DNA from: Alexandriicola marinus
GTDB taxonomy: Bacteria > Pseudomonadota > Alphaproteobacteria > Rhodobacterales > Rhodobacteraceae
DNA length: 64,000 nucleotides
Direction of reading: 5' to 3'
Assembly (NCBI RefSeq): GCF_004000435.1
Contig: NZ_RBVZ01000002.1
Span: 922,501-986,500 of the forward strand
Part shown: positions 18,174 to 25,938 of the stretch, piece after piece
Layout of the letters: each line of letters begins with the position of its first letter
Position numbering within the stretch: position 1 is the stretch's first letter
Translations under genes and position numbers: made by a program
Notes under the pieces: generated by a model
What the model was told of the DNA's origin: nothing
The model's database searches: none
Seen by the model: only the letters and a program-made list of their open reading frames with translations

Positions 18174-19268
18174 GCCCTTCGAGGGTATCGATCCCGTCAC
18201 CACCATCGATCTGGTCGTTGACGTTGATTCCGTCTTCAAGCCGGATCGTGCCGTCGCCGCCGAGGGCATAGACCGCCACGCTGACCGTGTCGGCAAGGGC
18301 ATTGTCGGTGTCGATGACGTCGTCGCCCGCGCTGCCGAACAGCACGTTATCGCCTGTGCTGCCTTCGACCCTGCCGCTCCCGGATCCGCTTTCGGCAGCG
18401 GCATACATCTGAACGTTGTCTATCGATGCGGCCATGCCGTCGGCGTTGCCTGCGCCAGCAAAGGTCAGCGTGCCTGCGCCGTCCCCGCGCCACCCGTTAC
18501 GTAGAACGTATAGGTCGTCCAGGAACCGTCGCTGGGATCGATCGTGGCGACGACATTGCCTTTCCAGATCACTTGGAACTTGTTGTCGAGCGCAGTGCCG
18601 TCATCGGCATTCGACAGATCGTCCGCATCAAAGGTCAAGATGTGGGTCTGACCGTCGACGAGGCCGGCGATGCTCTGGCTGATGGCGGAGTTCTGACCGA
18701 GGGATACCTCCAGATCGAGCCAGTTCGCGCCATCCGTCGCATCGAGCCCGCCGCTCCCGTCATTTTGGAATTCGACGGCAAAACCGGTGGCATCGGTCCA
18801 GCCCGGTGCGACACCCCCCGTGCCCGAGACCCCCCAGCTCGGCGTCGGGTCCATTTTCGTGGTGTCCTCGAAAGACCCATCGACTTCACCGTTGCCCGAA
18901 GGGACGGCCACCGAATAGGCGCCGAAGGCGTCGTAATCGTGGTCGAGGCAGGAAAAGACCGGGTCGCCGGACTGGTTGTCCGGCTTGGTATCGTATTCCA
19001 GCGTTTCATAGGTCCGGCAGGCCACGGTAGGGATTTCAGACAGGATGTAGAAGACCGCCGCATCGCCGAATTTGACCTTGAACTGAACGTCCTGGAACAG
19101 CTCGCGGTTAACGGCGTCACGCAGGGTCCAGACCGCCTTGGTGTCGAAGATCGTTGCATTGCCATCTGGGGCCGATGACGCAGACCACGCGGACGTTCCG
19201 CCGATAGCGGTCGAGAACGTGCCTGCCGGGTTGAGCGTTTAGAACAGGAGTTCGGAAGAGACTCTCAT
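18174..19268 (-). pseudogene. Frameshifted, truncated RTX/calcium-binding-repeat secreted protein
   Basis: Read leftward, the remnant starts with MRVSSELLF and an in-frame TAA (19239-19241), then stays open as TLNPAGTFSTAIGGTSAWSA... It covers a beta-rich jelly-roll-like region (NWLDLEVSLGQNSAISQSIAG... DNKFQVIWKGNVVATIDPS) to 18465, where it stops after FYVTGGAGTAQAR. Adding one G to the C-run at 18483-18486 (plus-strand view) restores GGAGDGAGTLTFAGAGNADG and joins the next frame, which ends with RTX-like repeats (LFGSAGDDVIDTD, DQIDGGDGIDTLEG). The 3' end is replaced by the IS6 remnant. Such proteins are normally secreted by type I systems; this copy has at least one nonsense codon, one frameshift and a lost C-terminus. 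Confidence 0.75.
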
Positions 19269-19674
19269 GGCCCAGCCCGTGTGCCCGGCCGGGAGGATCT
19301 CGCGGTCGCGGTCCTGCCGACCCTGTCGTGCCCTTGGTCATCCCGTACCTCCGCCGTCTGGCCGTTGTCACGCGTGCAGTGAAGATGGGTGCGGGTAGGG
19401 CCGAAGTCTCCCGGGCGCGGCCCGCTTCGACGCCGGACCTGGCGCAGCGGCATTAAGGCGCGGTTACCCTTGCTGCGCCCCCTTGCCGGCCTCCTGGCCG
19501 ACAGAGCGGCGGATCAAGCGGTTGTCCATGCATTGCGCGTGTCTTCGGGAATTTCCCATAAGGCGGCAGCGCTCTGCAAATGCGGTGACCGGGCGTCTGG
19601 ACCGCGATGGGCGGGTCGGGTTAGGTGTGTCGCCGTCCGGGACGCGCCTGTCCCGTGGCCGTGCGACGGGATCG
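19269..19674. other. Gene-free stretch between the pseudogene and paaX
   Basis: I see no convincing coding frame here. An 8-bp inverted repeat (GGCGCAGC 19441-19448, GCTGCGCC 19472-19479) is the only clear structure. The paaX frame is open upstream as far as 19483, but the extra 64 codons show none of the family's features and are arginine- and serine-rich, as expected of noncoding GC-rich DNA. Confidence 0.5.
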
Positions 19675-20556
19675 ATGATGACCAGGGCCGATTTTTCACC
19701 AGCCGAGCCGCCGCGAGCGGGCGCCTTCATCGTCACAATCTATGGCGACGTGGTGGAGCCGCGTGGCGGCGTTCTCTGGATGGGGTCGCTGATCGCGATC
19801 TGCGCCGAGGCTGGCCTGAGCGAGAGCCTTGTGCGCACCGCCGTGTCGCGGCTGGTGAGCGCGGGTCAGCTGGACGGGGCGCGATCGGGGCGGCGCAGCT
19901 ATTACCGCCTGACCGAGGCCGCGCGCGGGGATTTCGCCGCCGCCTCCGACGTGATCTTTGCCGCGCCGGGGCAGGGGCCCCGGGGTTGGATCTGGGTCGA
20001 GGACCCGGCGGAGCCCGAGGCGATGGCTGGCCACGGCATGGCCGAGGTGGCGCCCGGCCTGTGGCTCGGCCCCGATCACGGGCAGGACATGGCCGCACGG
20101 GCGATCATGCGGTCGCCGGTTGGCACGGGCGACTGGTCCGCGCTGGCCATGCGGCTTTGGCCCCTGGCCGAGCAGGCGGCGGCCTATGGGTCGGTGATCC
20201 GGGCCTGCGCCGCGGGTGATCCGGTTCCGGATGATCCGGCCCGGGCGCTGATCGCGCGGCTCCGGCTCGTTCACCTGTTCCGGCTGGCGGTTCTGCGTGA
20301 TCCCGGTCTGCCGCCGGAGGCGCTTCCCGACGACTGGCCGGGCGAGGCCGCGCGGCGCGCCTTTGCGCGGGCCTATCTCGCGCTCAGCCCGGGGGCCGAG
20401 GCGCGGATCTCGGCTGAGTTTCATTCCCGGAAGGGGCCCTTTGCGGCGCAAAGCGCGGCAAGCGAGGCGCGGCGTTCACGCCTCGCTCTCTGGCTCGGGG
20501 AGGACGAGGGGCGCACGGCTGAGATGGTTCCCGGCGGCGGCGGCGCGATAGGCTAG
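19675..20556 (+). CDS. paaX: PaaX-family transcriptional regulator (phenylacetyl-CoA-responsive repressor type)
   Basis: PaaX represses phenylacetate genes and is relieved by phenylacetyl-CoA. The 293-residue product has the family's N-terminal winged helix with the diagnostic FIVTIYGDVVEPRGGVLWMG and LVRTAVSRLVSAGQLDG. The central GWIWVED region and the C-terminal helical domain with RLRLVHLFRLAVLRDPGLPP follow. Start is one of two adjacent ATGs (19675 or 19678). It is not beside the paa genes, which begin 30 kb away. Its 3' end overlaps the convergent MarR gene by 81 nt, and the C-terminal 25 residues (GEDEGRTAEMVPGGGGAIG) are not family-like, suggesting read-through into the neighbour. Confidence 0.88.
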   Translation: MMTRADFSPAEPPRAGAFIVTIYGDVVEPRGGVLWMGSLIAICAEAGLSESLVRTAVSRLVSAGQLDGARSGRRSYYRLTEAARGDFAAASDVIFAAPGQGPRGWIWVEDPAEPEAMAGHGMAEVAPGLWLGPDHGQDMAARAIMRSPVGTGDWSALAMRLWPLAEQAAAYGSVIRACAAGDPVPDDPARALIARLRLVHLFRLAVLRDPGLPPEALPDDWPGEAARRAFARAYLALSPGAEARISAEFHSRKGPFAAQSAASEARRSRLALWLGEDEGRTAEMVPGGGGAIG

Positions 20557-20961
20557 GTCGAGGAACGTCGCGCCTTCGTCGCTCGACAGGCCCGGAAGCA
20601 TGTCGGCCTGCGCCTCGGTCACCAGCGGGGTCGCGGTTGCCAGCAGGTCACGACCCGCCGACGTAAGTGAGACGATCCGTGCGCGGCGGTCGCGGGGGCT
20701 GATCTCGCGGGCAACGAGACCCTTCGCCTCGAGTCGGTCGACGACGCCGCCGATCGTGGCCCTGTCATAGGCGATCAGGCCCGCCAGCGTGGCCTGGTCG
20801 CACTGGTCATGATCGCGCAGCGCGGAGAGCGCCGCGAATTGCACGGGCGTCAGATCCAGCCCCGCGGATTTCATCCTGTCCTGAAAGACGGAGACCCCGA
20901 TCTGGTGAAGCCGCCGGATCAGGTGGCCGGGCATATGGTGAAAGTCGGTCATGCTGCCCAT
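20476..20961 (-). CDS. MarR-family regulator of the gentisate genes
   Basis: The roughly 161-residue product is a MarR winged-helix protein: HLIRRLHQIGVSVFQDRMK, the DNA-binding region LTPVQFAALSALRDHDQCDQ and recognition helix YDRATIGGVVDRLEAKGLV, then the wing (SPRDRRARIVSLTSAG). It is divergent from gentisate dioxygenase. An 18-bp near-palindrome in the shared promoter overlaps a consensus -35, so autoregulation and repression of the gentisate operon are likely. The start is uncertain: ATGs at 20961 and 20952, or a TTG at 20988 that would lie inside the operator. Its 3' end overlaps paaX. Confidence 0.88.
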   Translation of the reverse strand: MGSMTDFHHMPGHLIRRLHQIGVSVFQDRMKSAGLDLTPVQFAALSALRDHDQCDQATLAGLIAYDRATIGGVVDRLEAKGLVAREISPRDRRARIVSLTSAGRDLLATATPLVTEAQADMLPGLSSDEGATFLDLAYRAAAAGNHLSRAPLVLPEPESEA

Positions 20962-20981
20962 GATGAAGGGTCGGGAGTGAT

Positions 20982-21010
20982 TTGACAAGTATACTTATCA
21001 TAAGTACACA
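20982..21010 (+). promoter_or_regulatory. Gentisate operon promoter with overlapping MarR operator
   Basis: A perfect -35 hexamer TTGACA (20982-20987) is followed after 17 nt by TACACA (21005-21010) as a weak -10. Bases 20983-21000 form an 18-bp palindrome around AAGTATACTT with one mismatched pair. An overlapping odd palindrome, ACTTAT-C-ATAAGT, spans 20993-21005. A dimeric repressor here would block RNA polymerase at the -35 and spacer. The divergent MarR gene is the obvious binder. Confidence 0.65.
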
Positions 21011-21038
21011 TTGTATTAACGTGAGAGGGAGGATCGCG

Positions 21039-22067
21039 ATGAGCACGCAACTGGGAACGCTGGAGGAGCTTCCGGCCGACTATCGCCGCGCGATGGACGA
21101 GGCCGGCGTCGCGCCGCTTTGGCCGATGATGCGCAACGTCCTGCCGCATGGTGCGCCGAACCCCGTCACGAAGCCGAGCCACTGGGCCTATGAGGCGGTG
21201 CGGCCCCTGCTGATCCGTGCGGGGGAGCTGACCCCGGTGGAAAAGGCGGAACGGCGGGTTCTTGTCCTGTCGGATCAGGGGCGCGGCGTGGGCGCGATGC
21301 AGGCGACGGCGTCGATCTACCTCGGGCTGCAGCTTCTGTTGCCGGGAGAGACGGCACCGGCGCATGTGCATACGCCCTCGGCGGTGCGGATCGTCGTAGA
21401 AGGGCAGGGGGGCTATACCGTCGTCGACGGGGAGAAGCTGCCGATGGAGGAAGGGGACCTCGTCCTGACGCCCGGCGGCGAATGGCACGATCACGGGCAT
21501 GAGGGCACGGAGCCTGTCGTCTGGCTCGATGCGCTGGATCTGCCGGTCTTCGTCTATCTGGAAGGCTCCTACGCGACGGAAGGCCCGCTTCAGCCGCAGC
21601 GCAACCGCCCCGATGCGAGCGAGGTGGAATATCGCGCGGCGGGGCTGGCGCCGTCGCGGTCGGCCATGCGGGCGCGGCGGTATCCGATGATGCGCTATCC
21701 CTGGGCCAAGACCGAGGCCGCGTTGCGGGCCATGGCGGCCCATGGCGAGAGCGCCGAACTTGATTTCATCAACCCCGAAACCGGCGAGGACGTGTTGCCG
21801 ACGATGGGGTTCACCGCGATGATGATGCACGCGGGTGAGGTGGCAAAGCCGCCGTTGCGTTCGGCGTCGTCGGCGTTTCACGTGGTGCAGGGCAGGGGCC
21901 ACAGCCGCATCAACGGCGAAAAGATCGAATGGGGCCCGAAGGACACCTTCACCGCGCCCGTCTTTGCCCAGATCGACCATTATGCCGAGGAGGAAAGCTT
22001 TCTCATTCGGATCCATGACCGCCCGCTTCAGGACAAGCTGGGCTATTACGAGGAGCGCGTGAGATGA
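21039..22067 (+). CDS. Gentisate 1,2-dioxygenase
   Basis: This enzyme cleaves the gentisate (2,5-dihydroxybenzoate) ring with Fe(II) and O2 to give maleylpyruvate. The 342-residue protein is a bicupin. The N-terminal cupin carries the iron-ligand pattern (PAHVHTPSAVRIVVEG and, further on, GEWHDHGHEG, about residues 107-153). The C-terminal cupin has PLRSASSAFHVVQGRGHSRI. The N-terminal motif PMMRNVLPHGAP and the KPSHWAYEAVRPLL segment are typical of gentisate dioxygenases. Start at 21039 follows GGGAGGA. It overlaps the following hydrolase by 4 nt. Confidence 0.92.
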   Translation: MSTQLGTLEELPADYRRAMDEAGVAPLWPMMRNVLPHGAPNPVTKPSHWAYEAVRPLLIRAGELTPVEKAERRVLVLSDQGRGVGAMQATASIYLGLQLLLPGETAPAHVHTPSAVRIVVEGQGGYTVVDGEKLPMEEGDLVLTPGGEWHDHGHEGTEPVVWLDALDLPVFVYLEGSYATEGPLQPQRNRPDASEVEYRAAGLAPSRSAMRARRYPMMRYPWAKTEAALRAMAAHGESAELDFINPETGEDVLPTMGFTAMMMHAGEVAKPPLRSASSAFHVVQGRGHSRINGEKIEWGPKDTFTAPVFAQIDHYAEEESFLIRIHDRPLQDKLGYYEERVR

Positions 22068-22759
22068 GCACCCTATTCCCGGCCCCGGATGTCCGGACGA
22101 TCTCCGTCAGGGGGGAAGATGCGACCTATCCGATTCACCGGATTTTCTGCGTGGGGCGCAACTATGCCGCCCATGCCGAGGAGATGGGATACGAGGTCGA
22201 CCGCGAGGCGCCGTTCTTTTTCACCAAGGCGGCGCTGCACGCCGTGCCGACGGGCACGACCCAGCCCTATCCGCCGGGGACGGAGAACTACCATTTCGAG
22301 ATGGAGCTGGCCGTGGCGCTGGGGGCGCCGATCTTCCGGGGCGACCGGGAGGCGGCGGAAGCGACGGTCTATGCCTATGGCTGCGCGCTCGACATGACGC
22401 GGCGCGATTTGCAGGTGAATTCGCGAAACGTGAAACGGCCGTGGGATTTCGGGAAGGATGTCGAGGGCTCGGCCGTTTTTTCCCCGATGACGAAGGCGGG
22501 CGATTTCGGCGCGGTCGCGGGGCAGTGCATCTGGCTGAAGGTCAATGGCGAGACGAAACAGGATTCGACGCTCGATCTGCTGATCCACGATGTGCCGGCG
22601 GTGATCTCATACCTGTCGGGCTATTACCACCTTGGGCCGGGCGACGTGATCCTGACGGGCACGCCCGAAGGCGTGGGGCCGGTCGTTGCCGGAGACCGGA
22701 TCAAGGGCGGTATCGACGGGCTGGACCCGATCAGCCTGACCATCGGACCTGCAGAATGA
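22064..22759 (+). CDS. Fumarylacetoacetate-hydrolase-family enzyme, likely fumarylpyruvate/maleylpyruvate hydrolase
   Basis: The 231-residue FAH-fold enzyme has the metal-binding motif ENYHFEMELAVAL (E-x-E) and the conserved GRNYAAHAEEMG near the N-terminus, YAYGCALDMTRRDLQ with a metal-ligand Asp, and the C-terminal PGDVILTGTPEGVGPV. In gentisate pathways this enzyme splits fumarylpyruvate (or maleylpyruvate) into pyruvate and fumarate (or maleate). No glutathione-dependent maleylpyruvate isomerase is seen nearby, so direct maleylpyruvate hydrolysis or an isomerase elsewhere must be considered. Its ATG overlaps the dioxygenase stop. Confidence 0.88.
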   Translation: MSTLFPAPDVRTISVRGEDATYPIHRIFCVGRNYAAHAEEMGYEVDREAPFFFTKAALHAVPTGTTQPYPPGTENYHFEMELAVALGAPIFRGDREAAEATVYAYGCALDMTRRDLQVNSRNVKRPWDFGKDVEGSAVFSPMTKAGDFGAVAGQCIWLKVNGETKQDSTLDLLIHDVPAVISYLSGYYHLGPGDVILTGTPEGVGPVVAGDRIKGGIDGLDPISLTIGPAE

Positions 22760-22766
22760 GGGTGGG

Positions 22767-22812
22767 GCCAAAATTCGCGAATTTTGGCGCACCAAAATTT
22801 GAAAATTTTGGT
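22767..22812. repeat. Tandem AT-rich palindromes between two gentisate-operon genes
   Basis: The first is a perfect 22-bp palindrome (22767-22788), two 11-nt arms GCCAAAATTCG. The second (22791-22812) has 9-nt arms ACCAAAATT/AATTTTGGT around TGAA. They begin 7 nt after the hydrolase stop and end before the monooxygenase ribosome site. An identical copy of the first palindrome occurs at 53733-53754. There is no T-run, so they look more like intercistronic repeat hairpins than terminators. Confidence 0.85.
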
Positions 22813-22835
22813 CTGCACGGCAGGAGGGGCGGGGC

Positions 22836-24062
22836 ATGACGCGCCCGGTTCTGATTGCGGGCGGGGGGATTGGCGGGCTGGCCGCGGCCATCGGCCTGGC
22901 GCGCAGGGGCATCGCCTCGATCGTTCTGGAAAAGGCGGCTCACCTTGGCGAGATCGGGGCCGGGATCCAGCTGGGCCCGAATGCCTTTCACGCATTCGAC
23001 TATCTTGGCGTGGGGGATGCGGCCCGGGACATGGCCGTCTATATCGACAACCTGCGCCTGATGGATGCGATCGGCGGCGAGGAGATCACCCGTATCCCGC
23101 TGGACGCCGCCTTCCGCACCCGGTTCGGCAACCCCTATGCCGTCGTCCATCGGGGCGATCTGCACGGCGTGTTCCTGAAGGCCTGCATGGATGATCCGCT
23201 GGTCGAGCTGCGCACGTCATCGGCCGTGGCATCCTACGAACAGGACGACGGGGCGGTGACCGCGATCCTGGCCGATGGCGTGCGCGTGACGGGGTCGGTT
23301 CTGATCGGTGCAGACGGGTTGAGGTCGAAGGTGCGCGGGCAACTCGTGGGTGACGGCGCGCCGCGCGTGTCGGGCCACACGACCTATCGCAGCGTGATCC
23401 CGGTCGAGGAGATGCCCGAGGATCTGCGCTGGAACGCGGCCACGCTCTGGGCCGGGCCGAAATGCCATATCGTCCATTATCCGCTGTCGGGGTGGAAGCT
23501 GTTCAACCTTGTCGTGACCTATCACAACGATGCGCCCGACCCTGTCGCAGGCCAGCCCGTCGGCCATGACGAGGTGCGCCGCGGGTTCGAGCATGTGGCG
23601 CCGATCGCGCGGCAGATCATCGACAAGGGCCGGGACTGGAAACTCTGGGTTCTATGTGACCGGGATCCGGTCATGACCTGGACCGAAGGGCGCGTCGCGC
23701 TTCTGGGGGATGCGGCGCACCCGATGCTGCAATATTTCGCGCAAGGAGCCTGTATGGCCATGGAGGATGCCGTGGCCCTTTCGGCCGAGCTGGACGGGGC
23801 GCAGGACATTCCGGCGGCACTTGCCCGCTATGCCGTGCGGCGGCAGTTGCGCACGGCGCGGGTGCAGCTGCAAAGCCGTGCCATCGGCGAACACATCTAT
23901 CACCCCGAGGGCGCCCATGCCGCGTTGCGCAACGCGGTGATGTCGCAGCGCCGGCCCGAGGAATGGTACGATCAGGTCGACTGGCTGTATGGCTCGACCG
24001 GGCTGGAGGGTGCGGTCTCGGCCGAGACCCTGACACGGCCGATGGACTTCGTCACGGCGTGA
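22836..24062 (+). CDS. FAD-dependent 3-hydroxybenzoate 6-monooxygenase
   Basis: This class A flavoprotein hydroxylase is predicted to convert 3-hydroxybenzoate to gentisate with NADH and O2. The 408-residue protein has the FAD Rossmann motif (IAGGGIGGLAAAIGLARRG, residues 7-25), the DG motif (VLIGADGLRSKVR) and the second FAD motif RVALLGDAAHPMLQYFAQG, whose PMLQYFAQGACMA wording is typical of 3-hydroxybenzoate 6-hydroxylases. Salicylate 5-hydroxylase-type enzymes are multicomponent and do not fit. The gentisate dioxygenase and hydrolase upstream support the substrate. Last gene of the gentisate operon. Confidence 0.87.
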   Translation: MTRPVLIAGGGIGGLAAAIGLARRGIASIVLEKAAHLGEIGAGIQLGPNAFHAFDYLGVGDAARDMAVYIDNLRLMDAIGGEEITRIPLDAAFRTRFGNPYAVVHRGDLHGVFLKACMDDPLVELRTSSAVASYEQDDGAVTAILADGVRVTGSVLIGADGLRSKVRGQLVGDGAPRVSGHTTYRSVIPVEEMPEDLRWNAATLWAGPKCHIVHYPLSGWKLFNLVVTYHNDAPDPVAGQPVGHDEVRRGFEHVAPIARQIIDKGRDWKLWVLCDRDPVMTWTEGRVALLGDAAHPMLQYFAQGACMAMEDAVALSAELDGAQDIPAALARYAVRRQLRTARVQLQSRAIGEHIYHPEGAHAALRNAVMSQRRPEEWYDQVDWLYGSTGLEGAVSAETLTRPMDFVTA

Positions 24063-24150
24063 ATCCGTGCTTGAATATCGGAGCGGGAAGTGGCTCTGAT
24101 TTCACAACCAGGTCGAGCGTCGATAAATGGTGACAGATCATAATAGATAT

Positions 24151-24169
24151 GTATCATAGCTTTTGATAC
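24151..24169. promoter_or_regulatory. Inverted repeat upstream of the TRAP transporter operon
   Basis: GTATCA (24151-24156) and TGATAC (24164-24169) form an inverted repeat with a 7-nt spacer in the AT-rich 171-nt gap before dctP. Size and symmetry suit a MarR-type operator; the MarR gene at 27444 in the same operon is the natural candidate. Confidence 0.5.
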
Positions 24170-24233
24170 GACGTTTGATCCGAAGGGGAGAGACGGTCAG
24201 GCGTGTCGGAGGACTGGTCACAGGGAGGATATC

Positions 24234-25268
24234 ATGACCACGAGAAGAACGATCATCGGTGCGATGGGTGGCGTTGCCATCGCCGCGCTCACGGCATCGG
24301 GCGCGCTGGCGCAGGAGGTCACGCTGCGGCTGCACCAGTTCCTGCCGGCGCAGGCGAATGTGCCCCAGCTTGTTCTGGACGTCTGGGCGGATAATGTCGA
24401 AGAGGCATCCGGAGGCCGGATCGAGGTCGAGCGGTATGCGGCCATGGCGCTTGGCGGGACCCCGCCCGAGCTGATGGACCAGGCAATCGACGGGATCGCC
24501 GATGTCGTCTGGACAGTGGTCGGCTATACGCCGGGCCGGTTCCCGACGACCGAGGTGTTCGAGCTTCCGTTCATGGTGGAAGATGCCCGCGCGGCGTCGT
24601 CGGCCTATTGGCAGATGTTCGAGACCCATATGAAGGATGGTGAATTTGCCGATGTTCACATGCTTGGCACCTGGGTGCACGGACCGGGCCTGTTCCACAC
24701 CGATACCCCGGTCGAGAGCCCGGCCGATCTCGAGGGGATGAAAATCCGCGGCGGTTCGCGTCTTGTGAATCAGCTTCTCGAGCTTCTGGGCGCCGAGCCC
24801 GTGGGCATGCCTGTCCCGGCCGTGTCGGAGGCGCTGTCGAAAGGAGTGATCAACGGCACGACGATCCCGTGGGAGGTTACGACCTCGCTTCGCGTGTCCG
24901 AGCTGGTGGACAATCATACCGAGTTCGAAGGTCCCGCACTTTACAATCTGACCTTCGTTCTTGCGATGAACAAGGACACCTACGAAGGGCTGCCCGACGA
25001 TCTCAAGCAGGTGATCGACGACAATTCCGGTCTGGAGTTCTCGATCTTCGCCGGCGGCACGCAGGCGGATGCCGACGGGCCAGCGCGCCAGATCGCGGTC
25101 GATAACGGCAACAACATCATCACCATTTCCGAAGAGGACGCCGACGAATGGCGCGCGATCGCCGAGCCGATCTATGAAAGCTGGATCGCGGATATGGACG
25201 CGCGCGGTATCGACGGGCAGGCCCTGATCGATGAAGCTCGCGCCCTGATGGACGCCTACGACGGCTGA
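24234..25268 (+). CDS. TRAP transporter periplasmic substrate-binding protein (DctP family)
   Basis: This is the solute receptor of a tripartite ATP-independent periplasmic transporter. The 344-residue protein starts with a Sec signal peptide (MTTRRTIIGAMGGVAIAALT, cleavage probably after ASGALA). It shows the DctP core: VTLRLHQFLPAQANVPQLVL, GIADVVWTVVGYTPGRFPTT, and the Arg motif region GMKIRGGSRLVNQLLELLGAEPVGMP, whose Arg (near residue 170) usually binds the substrate carboxylate. Its position between the gentisate module and a feruloyl-CoA synthase suggests an aromatic or other organic acid substrate. Followed by an intercistronic hairpin. Confidence 0.9.
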   Translation: MTTRRTIIGAMGGVAIAALTASGALAQEVTLRLHQFLPAQANVPQLVLDVWADNVEEASGGRIEVERYAAMALGGTPPELMDQAIDGIADVVWTVVGYTPGRFPTTEVFELPFMVEDARAASSAYWQMFETHMKDGEFADVHMLGTWVHGPGLFHTDTPVESPADLEGMKIRGGSRLVNQLLELLGAEPVGMPVPAVSEALSKGVINGTTIPWEVTTSLRVSELVDNHTEFEGPALYNLTFVLAMNKDTYEGLPDDLKQVIDDNSGLEFSIFAGGTQADADGPARQIAVDNGNNIITISEEDADEWRAIAEPIYESWIADMDARGIDGQALIDEARALMDAYDG

Positions 25269-25275
25269 GCCATAG

Positions 25276-25301
25276 GGGTCGCGTCCCGCGGGGCGCGACC
25301 C
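25276..25301 (+). promoter_or_regulatory. Intercistronic hairpin between dctP and dctQ
   Basis: GGGTCGCG (25276-25283) pairs with CGCGACCC (25294-25301), extended inward by CCC/GGG past a one-base bulge. It starts 7 nt after the dctP stop and is followed by CATTTCC, not a T-run. Such a structure would protect the dctP end of the mRNA or partly attenuate transcription, giving more binding protein than permease. Confidence 0.6.
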
Positions 25302-25353
25302 ATTTCCCTGCCGAAAAACTGTGCCGGGCCCGTCGAGGCCCGAGGGGGACGTG

Positions 25354-25938
25354 ATGCATCGGCTTTTCCTGACACTTTCGCGGGTGATGGCGATCCTCGG
25401 CGGCTTTGTCCTGTCGATCCTGATCCTGATCGTGTGCCTGTCGATCATCGGCCGGTCTGCGAATTCGTTTCTGCATACCGACGTGGCCCAATCCTTGTTC
25501 CCGGGCCTTGCCCAGTGGCTGATCGATGCGGGTGTCGGGGCCATCCGGGGTGATTTCGAACTTGTCGAGGCGGGCATGGCATTCTCGATCTTCGCCTTCC
25601 TTCCGCTGACACAGGTGACGGTCGGCCATGCCACGGTCGATATCTTCACGTCGTGGATGCCGGAAAGGGCGCTGCGGATCCTCCGCGCGTTGATCGAAGT
25701 TCTGTTCGCGGTGGTGCTGATCGTGATCGCGGTTCAGCTTTTCTCGGGCATGCAAAGCAAGATCCGGTCAGGCCAGACGACGCTGCTTTTGCAGTTTCCG
25801 GTCTGGTGGGCCTATGCTGGCAGTGTTCTGGGAGCCGGCGTTGCGGCCGTTGTCGCCGTCTACATGGCGCTGGCCCGGGTTGCCGAAGCCACGACCGGAC
25901 GCAGCATCGTCACCGACGAATTGGGAGCCGAGCATTGA
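25354..25938 (+). CDS. TRAP transporter small permease (DctQ family)
   Basis: The 194-residue membrane protein has the four-helix DctQ layout: helix 1 MAILGGFVLSILILIVCLSI, a long first loop, then IFAFLPLTQVTVGHATVDIF, ILRALIEVLFAVVLIVIAVQ and WWAYAGSVLGAGVAAVVAVY. The first loop (about 38-65) is longer than in compact DctQ proteins. ATG at 25354 follows GAGGGGGA; an in-frame GTG at 25321 is less likely. It overlaps dctM by 4 nt. Confidence 0.87.
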   Translation: MHRLFLTLSRVMAILGGFVLSILILIVCLSIIGRSANSFLHTDVAQSLFPGLAQWLIDAGVGAIRGDFELVEAGMAFSIFAFLPLTQVTVGHATVDIFTSWMPERALRILRALIEVLFAVVLIVIAVQLFSGMQSKIRSGQTTLLLQFPVWWAYAGSVLGAGVAAVVAVYMALARVAEATTGRSIVTDELGAEH

